A DNA stretch of 64,000 nucleotides from positions 248,001 through 312,000 of the forward strand of contig JARBJD010000026.1 in assembly GCA_033064195.1 (NCBI GenBank), in the 5' to 3' direction. Of the stretch, positions 9,200-21,475 are shown piece by piece; positions within the stretch are counted from its first letter, which is position 1, and each line of letters starts with the position of its first letter. The stretch is from Blattamonas nauphoetae (taxonomy: Eukaryota; Preaxostyla; Oxymonadida). The position numbers and the translations under genes were made by a program. The notes below the pieces were generated by a model. The model ran no database searches. It saw only the letters and a list, made by a program, of their open reading frames with translations, and was not told the origin of the DNA.

Positions 9200-12100
9200 G
9201 GATGTCGTGCCTCCATCCGACAACCAACCAAGGCCACCAACAATTGAGTGTTGAAAGGATCTTTGACCGAAAGCTTGAATATGAAGAAAATGAAGAACGA
9301 CATATCTATTGTCTGTCTCTGGATCGTGATGACTCAACGAAGTTTGGCCGTGACTCCCCGCAAGGGGCTGTCACCAACAGGCAGTGAGCTGTTGTCCTTC
9401 AACTCGCTCTCCACAGTCTCTGACCTCTTGGCATCGAAGTCAGATCGGTTCACAGACAGTGGACTACTCTCATGCGCCCATGCTCGTCAGAATGAAGTCG
9501 CAGTCGAACAGCTATCCTCGAAATACACTTGTTCCTATGCGAGAATGTGCGGGAGAACAGAGAGTGTGGGAAGTCGAGAGCATGCCGATTGTGGATGGCC
9601 AATGTGAGTGTGAGTGTTGTTTTCAGACGAGGAGTCAATTGTTGTGATGGTCAAAGTGACATCGATCACGTCAGTCACTTCTTTCGTTTTGTTCGGAGTT
9701 TCTCTCTCTTTCTTCTCCTCTGACACAATCGTGGTGGGTCTGTCCTCTTACTCTTTGTCTTTGTTAGAAATACTGAAGGACTCTCTTGATTTTCGATTCT
9801 TTGCTGCTGTCTTGTCTTCGCTGTCGTCGAAGTTCTTTCCCCCCAACTCCTCTTCGCTTTGTTGATAAACATCCTTTCTTCTCGTCAAGTTCTTTCGACA
9901 GTTGCTCGATTCTTGGCGCCAGTACGGTGACGCACCTGAGTCCATGGCCGTGAAAGGATCCCATCTTCTCGTTCATCATGAAGCAATAGTGTTCCGATTC
10001 TTGCGCGAGCGAGTTCGAGTATGTATGTGAGTGTCTTTCGTGAAATGGTTTCCTACAACTTTCAAGTCTGGTATTTCATTGGCATTGATGGGCATGAAAA
10101 GAGAATAATCTGCGGTCCGAGGATGGCGAGGAGGGAAGTTCCTCTATGACATCCTGTACAAGGTTTGCATCTCACACCCCAATTTGGTTGAGAGGTGTTG
10201 CCGATAAGAGAGTGCTGCGGTCAGTGTTGTGTTCTCCTGAAATGAACGAACCACAATTCTCGTAGGTCAAAGAATGCGTGAAGTGAAATCGGGAATACTG
10301 ATGTTGAAAACGATGGTTGTCTTGACGATACATCATAATGGAGGGATAGTGTGTGAATTTCGACTGGTTTTAGTAGCCTCGCCAATTTCTGCGCTTACAC
10401 CTTCCAACAGACTGTTGACTTACTTGAAAAATCTGCTTTGCTTTCCCTGTCTTGTGGGCATTGGGTAACAATTTCAGTCGTGTGAGATGACCCGATCTTG
10501 CGAGATGCGTACACTTTACGATCAGGTAGTATTTTTTGACCATGAAAGTGGATCCAACAGAGAGACATCTCAATTCTGGATTGGTATAGATTATCGAGGA
10601 TGAGTCTGTGAGAGTTGCGGAACATGAAAATGATGAATTGCTTGGACGGCTCAAAGACAGAGACACGAAGGAGATAATATTGACTTATGTGATCGGTTTG
10701 ATTTCTGGTGGCACTACGAGTCTTTGATTCGGAGACAGGAAGGGCGAGAAAGTTGGTTGACTCGAAGAGCTGTTTGACGAGACCGATTGAAATGAACTTC
10801 TTTGCCAGGTCTGAATTTTCCACGAGTTTGTAGCCCCGAGTAAGAAACAGAGTCTGTCTTCATTGTCTGCGAGTGCGCTGGAGGGACTGGAGATCGAGGT
10901 GTGGCAGTGATTGATCGTCGAGAAAGACGGTTTTGAAAGCTGATAGACGTAAACGAGAGTTGACTGTATCCCCATTTGAACAATCAGGTGACGGAGAGCA
11001 CTGTAATGTCTTATGATATTGGTTCATTTCCGAACTCCTTTCGAAGTCGAATGTCCGTCTGCTTTTTATGGTATTTTTGATGCCGACGAATAGGTTGTTG
11101 GTCGTATGTGATTGGAAGTCTTTCCTCGTTGGATGATTGTGTTTGATAGGAATGATTGAAGTGATATGTTGGAGATTTTCAGTACTCAGTTTGTTTCTGT
11201 GTGAGAGTTCGACCAAAATGATGTAGAACAGCCGACGAAAGTCGTGGGGCCGCTCACCCCTTCTTTTTCTTTTGATCACCTCGATGTCTCGTCCAAGTCT
11301 TGGAACTCATCAAGGCAGTGCAATCAGTGAGGCGGAGAATGGCTAAGAATTGTGTGAGGTTCCATGATAATGTTGACTCGTGTCTGAATTCCTTGTCGAA
11401 TGAAAGATAGCACGATCTTCTGATTCTCTGCCCAATGGGAAACCCGTTCCTTTTTCTCTGAGTCCATAAATGGATCTCCCAATCGATGCAGCGCAAGTGT
11501 GATTCCTGGTTACTCACGACTTTGTTTCATCAACAGAGCCATTGTACTGAATGGTGCCGGACTCGTTGGGGGAGACTTCTGCTGGAGAGGGTATCGATCT
11601 TTCTGCTTTTTCGCGGAAGCGGGTTGATCATTCGAATATCTTTCTTGAAGGATTGTTCGGCATCTTTCCTTGGACATGCCTATATCTTGTATGCAACGGG
11701 GAGTGTATTGGGACGAGTGGGTAAGACACGAGTCTTGGTGTCAGGTTCCCATCTTGTCCGCAGAGTGACTACGACTCGTTCAACCCGAGCTATCACACAG
11801 ATTCCATCGATTGCTGTTTCCGTCCGTGCTGAATTTGGACCATGCATGGAGAAACGTCCAAGTTTCATTCTGTTTCGATGTGCTCCTTTCTTGAGGAGGT
11901 CGGATGTGGCGACAGAAAATGAGAATTTCCTTCCTCATCGCTCGAAGATGTTGTTTCGAAAATGTGATGTGCAACTTGCTGTGAAGGGCAGCTCTGGCTG
12001 CCTCATGATTGAAGGCTGTCGCTTCTTCTTGTCGACGTCTATTCGTCTTAATCATCTACACCTTGAAGTTGGGAGTGACTTTCCTTCATCCGTTTCTGCT

Positions 12101-13360
12101 TTCTCTCATATATGCTGTCTCAAATCTTCGCGAACGGTCCATATCCTTGTCACCTAAATCTTCTCTTCTCGCTTTTTCTTGATTGGTGTTCTGTTGATTC
12201 TGCATTCAGCAAGGGAGTAGTTCTCCTCCAATTCTTTTGCTCTGAATATCTATCTTTGCCTTTCGTCATCTGTATTCTCGTATTCTTCTGTTCTGGAGTG
12301 GTTCTTGGAGTTGATCCGTCAGTCGTTTTCAACTGATTTGCGAAGTGGCTCCATCTCTTGGCATCGGCAATTCTATCAAGTTGATTTTGCGTTCCTTGAT
12401 AATCTACCGGGAACTCACCTCTCCATGGGTTCTGAAAGTTCGAACTGTCGATCTCGTCTGATGGGTTTGTCTGGACAGTTTATGTTGAATTCTTCTGTTG
12501 TCTTGAAATCGCAATACGTCGATGGGAACTAGTGGAAGATAGTGTCTCTTTCTGAAGTGGTTTAATTGCTTGTTTTGGTTCCCCGAGATGGCGCTTGAGC
12601 TTGATCGATCTGCTGACACGTGTGTATTTCTTGCATCCTGTAGTTGATCCTATCTTTCGAAGAAAGGCAACCTTCCTGGAAAATGATGTTCATAGTCGTG
12701 TTCACAGGGCTGTTGACCGATCGTGAAATTTGACACCTTGAATCAGGATAATCCGTGTTCATTCGTCAATATCAACAGTGACGACGATATCCACTCTCTT
12801 GGTGGTGGATCTGATCATCTCTTCGTCTCGAATTTATGCATCGGTGGGTGATGTGGAGTGGTATCGTGTTCCTCGCCAAAAGAGCGAGTGATATAGCCAT
12901 ATATCATCAGACGGGGAGGTCTTGCTCACCTTTCGATATCTTGAAATATAGACATATGAATGGATCCAATCTTCATGAATTGATGCAGAGAACGTCCGTC
13001 TTCAAAGTGCGTCTCCAGCTCGTACAATATCAAGATTTATCGAATTAATGTGGAAGATCCACTGTTTTGGTACGATTGATGGGATTTATGTGACTTGTGA
13101 TGTGATCTTCGTTGCAATACGAGTTTGGAAGGCGTTTATTTAAGTGAAATGCAATTTCATCGGATGTTAACAATTTGTGTTCCGACGGCATCAGCGCGAC
13201 TGCATGCGTAACTAGCGGAAGATAGTTCCGCGATTCGAGACGAAGAGGACTATATCGTTTGTTTGAAAGTTTGATCGATGGCCACCCATTAATTAATCGC
13301 ACGTCACCGGTCTCAATTGTTGGTGGCCTTGGTTGGTTGTCGGATGGAGGCACGACATCC
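9200..13360. mobile_element. 4.16-kb segment bounded by 49-bp inverted repeats
   Basis: The 49-bp repeat starting GGATGTCGTGCCTCCATCCG is at 9200-9248 and, inverted and identical by eye, at 13312-13360. The outer flanks on both sides are RHBH sequence on the minus strand (SIPTLSNVDI on the right, FKKFDDEQ on the left) and join nearly in frame when the segment is left out. The interior has no intact gene. I see plus-strand traces that look like a decayed RHBH gene. No transposase is recognisable. It could be a non-autonomous transposon that captured host DNA, or two related MITEs enclosing host DNA. Confidence 0.5.
9248..13311 (+). pseudogene. Degenerate region, possible decayed RHBH gene
   Basis: No open stretch here carries clear family motifs from end to end. 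A signal-peptide-like start (MKNDISIVCLWIVMTQRSLA, about 9290) and short stretches such as FRKCDVQLAVKGSSGCLMIE (about 11955) look like the N-terminus and a beta-helix coil of an RHBH gene broken by many stops. The minus strand shows only short open stretches of no recognisable family. Treat the whole interval as non-functional sequence unless transcripts say otherwise. Confidence 0.3.
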
Positions 13361-14590
13361 GGATATCGACGTTGGAGAGTGTTGGAATGGATTCGATTGG
13401 TGTGATGAGACTGCTGTCGAAAGCATGATCAGAAATGCAGTACACGTTTTTTGCACCCGAGGTGGAATCGCAGTGCTTGAACACTCCTTCAGAGACGACC
13501 TGAGCGAGCTTCAGAGTGTAGAAGAAGACGTCTTGACCAGACCAGGCGGATGGCGACCTGCACTCACGAAACTGGACGAATGAGAAACTGACAGTGGCAT
13601 CGTAATACACCCCAACCGCTCCACCCCGATCCGACGCAGAGCAGAGGACGAAGGCACAGTTGGAGAGTGTGCTGTGTGTGCCATTTGAGAGAGTGAGGGC
13701 TCCGTCGTACTGAGCTTGGCCCTTCTCAAAGAAGCTGTCTGTGATTGTCACTGATGTGAATATCAGACTGATGCATCCGCCAGTACTGACGTATGTCCCT
13801 CTTGTATAGCAGTCCGAGAAAGAGGACCGTTCCAGTTCGAAATGTTGCGCAGAGTCTGCAATGCCCCAGACGCAGATTGCTCCCCCTTCAAAGTGGTCGG
13901 CGTTCACTTGGCATCTCCGGAAGAAGCGGTCCTTCACGGAGAGAGAGGCTGCTGTGCCGTTGACGAGGATTGCGGCTCCTCCTCTTCTGTTTGCAGTGGA
14001 ATACATGTTTTTGAAAGTGCAGAGTGAGTACGAGATGAGAGTGGCTGTGGAAGTGGCGTTGAACTCTTGGCGGCCGATGGGATGGGAGTCAGTGATGTTC
14101 TCGTTGGTGAACGAGGGATCGTCGTTTCCTTCGCGCATGCATTCCCAGAACGACGTGTTCACACAATTCACATTCCCTCCAAAGTTCCCATCCATCATCG
14201 CCGTTCCGCTGTCGTGGTTTATGCTCCGACCGACCTCGCTTCCAACCACTCGCTGACTCACGTCTCCTCCAAAAAGCGCGTTCTTTCTTCTTTCCACTCT
14301 TCTGCATGTCACATTCGCCAACGAGCTTCCCACAAGTGCTGTCTCCATTCGCTGTGAGTGCACAGCTTCGAGCAGCCATTGTTCTTCTGCCAGACCGAAC
14401 GAGAAGAGAGGGCCTGTTCCAGCTGAGAACAACGTCGAGTCGATGTGGAGGTCGATTCCTGTCACAGACACGCCTGCCTGAGCATCCGACGAGGATACAT
14501 CAAAATATGAGTTGGGGGCAGATGATTGCACAGTGGGTGGGTTCAAAAGTCCGACGAGGGGTGGCAGGGTGTGTGTTTTGGAGAGGTGAG
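13361..14590 (-). pseudogene. RHBH-family gene, upstream fragment (5' truncated)
   Basis: The minus frame gives a beta-helix with the family's recurring coils: SAGTGPLFSFGLAEEQW, GGAAILVNGTAASLSV, FEGGAICVWG, GALTLSNGTHSTLSNCAF, DRGGAVGVYYDATVSF. Near 14590 it still has TLPPLVGLLNPPTVQSS, which in the intact paralogue at 30.5 kb lies about 230 residues after the signal peptide. The N-terminal part is therefore missing or unrecognised. Its open frame overlaps the start of the divergent plus-strand gene at 14803. At 13361 it meets the inverted end of the 4.16-kb segment; the downstream half is at 7830-8776. Confidence 0.55.
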
Positions 14591-14802
14591 TGACGCCGAT
14601 TAGGAGAACAGACGACCGACATTGGCATGTTTCAGAATCGAAAACGCAAAAGAGAAAGAGGGAGTGCTTTATGGAACAGGAAGAAGCATTCTGGTTCTTC
14701 TGTCTTTCAGAAGTGTTAAGGACGATGGAAAACTTGGAATCGTCTTTGAATTCAAACTTTGAACCACCATCATGGGTAGATCTTCGTGGACTCTTCAATT
14801 CC

Positions 14803-17800
14803 ATGAAGCTATTCGTCTTCATTCTCGTTTTCGGGGTTTTTGTGTCGCACCCATCAACTCCTCCCATTTTCACATCACATGTCGCCACATCAAAACCGAA
14901 TGACGAAGAACAATCAGTCTTTGCGTGCGTTGTCGAGCTCATTGGTCCCACCACCATCCAAATTCATCTCTTTGGAGAGAACCTCCGGTTGGGTGAGTAT
15001 TGTTTTTCGATTCGGGAGGGTATTGAAGAACCAGAACGATTCACACTCAACTTTGACACGCGTCAATCGTCAGGGATCACAAGTGAAGCACAAACCCTCG
15101 ATGCAAATCATCCATTACAGCCTGGTCACACTTATCTCCTGACGACACTCGAACTGAATGAGCCAGAATTGAAGAAGATATCGTTCATGCGGAATTCAAA
15201 ACCAGTTGTGATTTGGCTGTCAGTTCAACCAGACCCCACAACACCAGTGATTTCCTATGTTGATCTTCTTCTCGCACCTGACCGGATTTCGCTATTTTTC
15301 GAGGTGTATGGAGTGAATATCGACTCCCTCACGCTGATCAAATTCCCCTCACTTTCAAACGACGTTTCGGGTTCAGTCTCGGTCGAACTTCCCACACATA
15401 GCTCTCCATATCTTTGTTCATCCAATCCAATCCATCCAGAAGACTTTTTCTTCTCTAAGCTGATGTATAACCAAAGTCTAAACTCAATCGAATTGATCGG
15501 CTCGGATTCTCAGACTATTGTCTATCCCCACACTGTCACGGCAGCTCAGGAAGATCTAGCAACCACCATGATTGTGACTGCGATTGTAGTGCAGCTATAC
15601 ACGGACGACACAGCTCAATTCTATTTGACTGGCAAACATCTCAAACCTGGGCTGTATAAACTGTCCTGGCGACAAACTTTTATGGACATTGAATATGGAT
15701 CGGCCACTCTCCAATTTCCAACTCAGATTATGACATCGATTGTGAGCGAAAAGATCGCACTCTCCGATCTTGACCAATTTGACAATGATTGTCTCGCTTA
15801 TCGAATTGAACCGATTGACTTTGCACCACCGATTCGTGTGGTAGTCCCTGGAAAGGTGTCAAGTGGTGTGTATATCGAAGTTTTTGGCGCTTGGGGCTAC
15901 GTCACAACGATCGCTTCCGTCAAATGCGAACTGTCCATTGATTCTTCCAGTTTTGCTCAAATTAACGTGACTGTCTTGATGTTCAGTGCTGGGGAATATT
16001 ACGCCACTTTTTCAGACGAAAACCAGAACCAATACACAGTCCAGCTCTGGTTCGATCAGTCGACATCCGTAACGATGTTTTCAAGCTCTCTGCCAATCTC
16101 TGTAGGGCCTTCGAACACAGACCTTGTGTATGGTGCAGTTTACACCGACTTTAAGGTTTTTCGGAATGGGATCGAACTCCCCTCAGAAATGACATCATTC
16201 ACCGCCCCTTCCGACCAAGTTGTCGTCACTGTGACCAAGATCACGTACAAACATGTGACAGATACATCGTTCTGTCTTGAATTCACAAGTAATCATGTAT
16301 TTTCTGGGACATTCGAAGTCACATTTTCGGCAGATGGGAACCAGCCCTTTACGAAGGAGATCGAAGTCTTTGCTCTCCCTGGCACTTTCTTGGTTCAAAG
16401 CGAAGTGTTGGAGATTGATGGAAGTCAATTTCGTTTCAAAACAGTCTATACCATCACTTCGATCGACCCGAAAAGTGATCGAACCGAAATCCTCTTCACC
16501 CAACTATTATTCACCATCCCTCCCGTTCGCCCCACTCCAATTGATGATAGAAGCATCGTTGATCTTTCTGGTTCCGAAGATTTGGGGTGTGGATATGGAA
16601 CGGAACAGCCCTGTCGAAACCTCATCCAAGCGATCCAAAACCAGATTGTGATTCCAGAAGTGTTCGTTTTGTACTCTCTGCTGACAGTGGAAGTCAAAAA
16701 CGGAGGCGTTGTGAAAGAATATTTCGACACTCCAGAAATATCAGTACCTTTGCTAATTTGTGGCAATGTCGGCCAGGGCGTCGTCCCCACCATCGAAATT
16801 CAGTCCAACCCACAGATTATTCTCACTGGAGGATCAGAAGACGCAGTGGGCCTCACAATGCTCGATCTGGAATTCTCGTTTGCCTCAGATTCGGGTTTTC
16901 GACCTTTCTTCGTCGTGAAGGGAGGAGAATTCTTTATGCAACGATGTGTCATCAGTGAATCCAACAGCGCACACAGTTCGTTCCTTCTTGTCGAATCAGG
17001 AGATGCTAAATTCTACCAATCCGAGATCAAGAACATCAGGGCTGTCGACACCATCCTCGACATGTCGGCATCACTGGCAACTCTCAGCGTCGACACCATG
17101 ACGATCACAAATTGTGGTCAAAGCACATCCAACTCTCTTCTCGTTTTCGGAAATGGCTTCGGAGATATTTCCAACATGGAGATGACAGGATGCGAAGCCG
17201 AAGAAGCACCAATCTCCCTCTCCTCACAGAACATCATCACTGTCTTCAACAACAGCTGTTGAACAAATTGTCAAGGTTCTCTTAATGCAGGCGCCCTTTC
17301 TTTCTGCCCGCAAATTACTTCCATGATATTCCTCATCAGTTGTCGATGGATCGATTGTTCGGTGTTCAGCGCATCGAAACCAACAGCTGTGTACGTTTCT
17401 GGACATTACACAGATTCTTTCCTTTTTTTCATGAACAATCTGACATTTGAGAGTTCGGATCAATCCCGAACAAGACCCTATTTTCTGTTCGACAACGTGC
17501 AATGGATGGAAATGAATGTTGCGAGCTTTTTGTTTGATTATTGGACAGAACCCAACATGTTTCTCATGCAGGAAGGTTCAAACGACACACAACCGATCAG
17601 TTCTCTCTCGCTCACCTCATTTCATAGGCCGATCGTTGCCCCAATTCGCCACGACGAACTGTTTTTTGGTGTCGACAGTCCGATTTGTGGAAGCGAAGAT
17701 CATCCGTGTGCCACACTTGGACGAGCACTGAGCCAACTCTTCTTCACTGATGACTTTGACGCGATTGTCTGTATTTATGATGGCGGAAAAGCTGAGTTTG

Positions 17801-20116
17801 GGACGAGGATTGAGAATGTGACGATTTGTGGGGAGGACAAAACTGCTCATCTTGTTCTTCAACCGCACGAAAGAGGTTTGGAGGAGTCGCGGTTCTTCAC
17901 AACACGCCAAACAATCTTCTTCAGAATTGTGATCGACAGGCATCTGAGTAGTCCCATCAAAATAGGTAAAACTGGGATCAATTGATGTCAGTGCCTAAAT
18001 TTAGACTGAGATCAAATTTCAACTCTTTTCCTTTGAGATTTTCTCATTATCACTTCATTAATCATGTTCAATTCACTTCTTGTTTTCACATAATGCTCTT
18101 CAATATTTCAGACAGCTCTTATTTCCCAAAAACACGCACGATCACAATCACCAACACTTCTTTTTTCGATGTATTCCCTTCATTGACTTTAGTCAGTGAG
18201 AAAAAACCATCAAAGAAGACATAATAACGCATTATCGACTTGTTTTAATAATTATTGTTGTAGAACAAACTGAAACAGCAGCACCCAAAGTTTGCATTTT
18301 CATGATCTATGAAGTGACCATTTTCCTTTTTACTTTTTTTTCCATTCAAATATCATATATAAGAAGACTTTTTTGAAATGAAAGAAACGAAATGGTATTG
18401 TAGGTATTTAGTGGGATCAGATCCGACTGGGATCACTGGGATCAAATCAGAAGCCTGGTGATCGATTACTCACAAAGTGCAGCAGACGTGCTGATCAAAC
18501 ACGAAGAAGGGAATCTGGAAGTGTCAGAGGTGCGCTTCTCAACGACAGTCAAGACAGCATCAACGTTGATCTCGGCGTCGACTGGCACGGTGACTCTTCT
18601 GTTCATCTCGTTTGACTCGATCGTGTTTGTCTCGTCTGTAATTTCTATCACATCAGTCGAAGAACTTTCAATTGTCTCTCTTTCTTCGTTCAACACTTCC
18701 TTCCATGCACCTCTACTGACCGTTCGCTCGCCCGACCCAAAACTGTCACAGGTGTCGCTGAACCGAGTGACGGTTCAGAACTTTTCGTTTGGCGGTTCGA
18801 ACAAAGTTATGATTGATGCTCAACAAGCAAATGTCTTCATTTCGGAATGTCAGTTTGCTGGTCGACATGTCCGTGCTCCACGCTGCAACTCTGACTGTTC
18901 CAAAACTGATCTTGATTTCTTTCCATCAGTAGACCCGCAATTCGGGTATCTTGATTCCAAAATCCACTCTCGACATCAACACTCGAAGATGTCAAGTCCA
19001 TCAACTCAACTATTCACGAATTCTGTTTGTGTGTGGGGTGCGGGAGCGATTTCTTTGGACGATTGTGAGAGTGAGATTTCACACTCCATTTTCCATTCCT
19101 TCCCTTCCACTGCGCTGTCGCTGAAGGGAGGGACGACTCTCCTTTCGCACACTCTCCTTTTCGACAATGGGATCACCTCTTCTCTCCCAACACGCCAAAA
19201 CGTGCTCGTCACCCTCGGAGCGAGTCTGACGATCCACAACATCTCATCCGAACTCAAATCGAACGCTCTTTGGATTTCGTGCGACGATTCTTCGCGCATC
19301 TGGCGACTGAGCGCTGATTCGAGCAAACTCGTTGCTTTCGACTCAGTGCTGCTGTTCCGTCCAGTTGTGGAATCTGTGTCGCTGAGTGGAGATGAGGAAG
19401 GGAGGGAAGTGGTGATTGTGGGAGATCATCTGATCCCGTGCAACTTGGTGGTTGTTCTGATTGCGACGAACACGACCAACGAGACAGCTCGTCCGATTGA
19501 GTGTTTGGATCTGTCGACAGAAGACGGGAAAACGCTGTGTTGCTCGTTCAACGACACTCGGATGGCACTGTCGTCGCTGGAGTGGCGTGTGTCTGTGTCG
19601 TGTGATGGATTCGAAGCAAACAACGTGCCAGTTGTTCGTCGCGCTGTGACAGCTAGTCAGAAAACCAAATCGCGCGGGACAGTGTTGGTGTCTGTTTCGT
19701 CTGTTCTGTTTGGAGTGTTTGGAGTGATTGGAGTAGTTCTGGTTGTCGCCATTGTGCTTCTGTGGATCTTCCTGAGAAAGACAAAAACCAACGTGGTTAA
19801 GCTGAAAGTTGCGGTGAGCACAATCAACCTTCAAAGAAAGTCTCGACGGACAAAACGAACTCATCGTCGCCGCAACGTCTCACAACATTCATCACACAGA
19901 TCAATGAGTGGATCACACAACTCAAGTCGCATGAAATCTTCATCTTCATCGTCACTCAATTCATCTGTGTTGAATCCTGTCGAAGACGCTCTTCGAGAAA
20001 TGAAGAAAGGACTGAAAGCACTGAATACACCAACAACGGGAAGAGCAGAGAAGAAAGCAGTGTGCGAGAAGAACGAACCAATGATGGTGACAGATCCAAA
20101 CCAGAAATCACGCTGA
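14803..20116 (+). CDS. RHBH cell-surface protein, type I membrane
   Basis: ATG 14803 is chosen because it begins a signal peptide (MKLFVFILVFGVFVSHPS); the frame is open further upstream without family features. Ig-like beta modules follow (LDANHPLQPGHTYLLTTLEL and similar), then two CG/PC motifs (CGYGTEQPCRNLIQAI near 16590; CGSEDHPCATLGRAL near 17680), each leading into beta-helix sequence. A 33-nt intron (17258-17290) joins FNNSC to ALSFCPQIT. Between about 17960 and 18430 an AT-rich stretch breaks the frame. After it come more helix coils (NSVCVWGAGAISLDD), a final Ig-like module and one transmembrane helix at about 19690-19770 (VLFGVFGVIGVVLVVAIVLL). A basic, Ser-rich tail of about 120 residues follows. 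Likely a surface adhesin or glycan-binding protein; that role is inferred from the fold. Confidence 0.7.
17258..17290 (+). other. 33-nt intron in the RHBH surface-protein gene
   Basis: It begins GTTGAACAAATT and ends CTCTTAATGCAG. Splicing joins T to GC and continues the frame from NNSC into ALSFCPQITSM, whereas without splicing the frame stops at once. The CTTAAT-x-CAG end resembles that of the HEAT-gene introns. Confidence 0.75.
17961..18430 (+). other. AT-rich interruption of the RHBH gene (long intron or insertion)
   Basis: About 470 bp of low-GC, poly-T-rich sequence with stops in all frames separates two well-conserved coding parts. The left edge has a possible donor (GTAAAACTGGG after 17965). 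The stretch up to about 18450 has several AG acceptors. The motif ACTGGGATCAA occurs near both borders. I cannot decide between a long intron and an old insertion. Confidence 0.4.
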
Positions 20117-20471
20117 TTCATTATCATGAAGCGTTTTACAGTTTTTCTTATGTTTTCATCTTTCTGTCATCCAATCTGAAATATATGACATAATTCTATC
20201 CATCTGCAGATCCGGAAGGAATCATCCGCTTCTTACTTTCTAAACTCATTCTGTTCAAGTTTTTCAACATAGATTCGCCTCGAAGTTTTTCAGGTTTGAT
20301 CTGGCACTTCCTTTCACAAAAGCTGTCGACATTTCCGAGCATTTACGATTTGGTAAAGTCAAAACTTTGATCGTCCCATCATCGCGTCTGAAAATGGTGT
20401 CCCATAAGAAAGAAAATTCGTTGGCAGCAATGACATCCGATGGTCTCTCCCTTTCTCTCATCATTTTTCAG

Positions 20472-21475
20472 TGATTGATCGTAAATACACTCCCTTCCTG
20501 TACTGGTGTTCAGAGGATTCCTCCTCTTTCGATTGTTTTGCGCCTGCCTTCATATCTCTCGTTTCAATGGTCCGAGACGACTTCCCGTTTGAAAAGGAGC
20601 TTGTCAGAGATGCTTCAACGTTCTTTTCATCGATCACCTGCACTATCACAAAAACAGGCTCAATCGATGGTTTCTTGAATGGTATTGGACAAGGCTCAAC
20701 AAACCCCGCTGTTGTGTTTGTGGATTCGGTGATTGTGCTCTTATTTTCGTCCCATCCATCGATCTTCAGTGATACTCTGACATTCATTCGCGAATGTCTC
20801 ATCCGCTGTTCACTCTCAAACCAACTGGCAATGGTTTCTGCTCAACTCATTCCCAGAATCCTTTCAGCTCCTCGTTTACAACATCTTTCTGTGGTTGAAG
20901 ATAACAATCTCTTGCAGGACTTTATCAGCATCACCGAAGTTTGCGTCTGGCTCGCCTCTTCTGACATTCTTCAATCACTCTTAACCTATTGCAACTTTTG
21001 CCCTCAATCTGTCCGAAATACGGTTTTGGATGAAGTATTGATCCCAATCGAACCATCTCTCGTCCAAATCAGTCGCAATCGTCACCTTTTGTCGTGGAAG
21101 AAAGAATGTGACATATTATTACGTTTATTTTCATCGATCTTTGAAGTCAGTGCATCTGACCAACCAATTCTGGATTTCATTTGTTTTTCTCACATCCCAC
21201 TAGCCTTCCAGTCACTTCTCTCGAAGGTGGAACACGATATGGCCGTTCAATCCGTTCTCTGGCTTATATTCGACAATTTCGCTCAGAAATGGAAAAACGG
21301 TGGACCAAGAACTGTCCGCAGAGGGCGAATATTGCTGCGGACGCTTGAAACAGAAGGGTTTGGAGATGCACTGGAACAAACCCTCCTTTGCCACAACTCG
21401 CCGAGAATTGGAGCGACTGTTTGGAAATATGCCTTCCACCTCATGAACAATTTTGGAATGAACGGCTGTTGACCT
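20472..21475 (+). CDS. HEAT-like family protein, 3' exon
   Basis: The open frame runs about 333 codons to TGA and aligns by eye with the gene at 58006-59169: an N-terminal acidic start (KYTPFLYWCSEDSSSF), a middle with LVSMVRDDFPFEKELVRDA, and an end with GRILLRTLETEGFGDALEQ and FGMNGC. The sequence TCTCATCATTTTTCAG just before 20472 is a good acceptor, and no in-frame ATG begins the conserved part. At least one upstream exon in 20130-20470 is therefore expected, but I cannot place it. The C-terminal half is paralogous to the fragment at 57287-57600. Function unknown. Confidence 0.6.

Noticed and set aside
9200-13360. A Polinton or other large virus-like element in the 4.16-kb segment
   Set aside because: It is too short, and no capsid, polymerase, protease or integrase sequence is visible.
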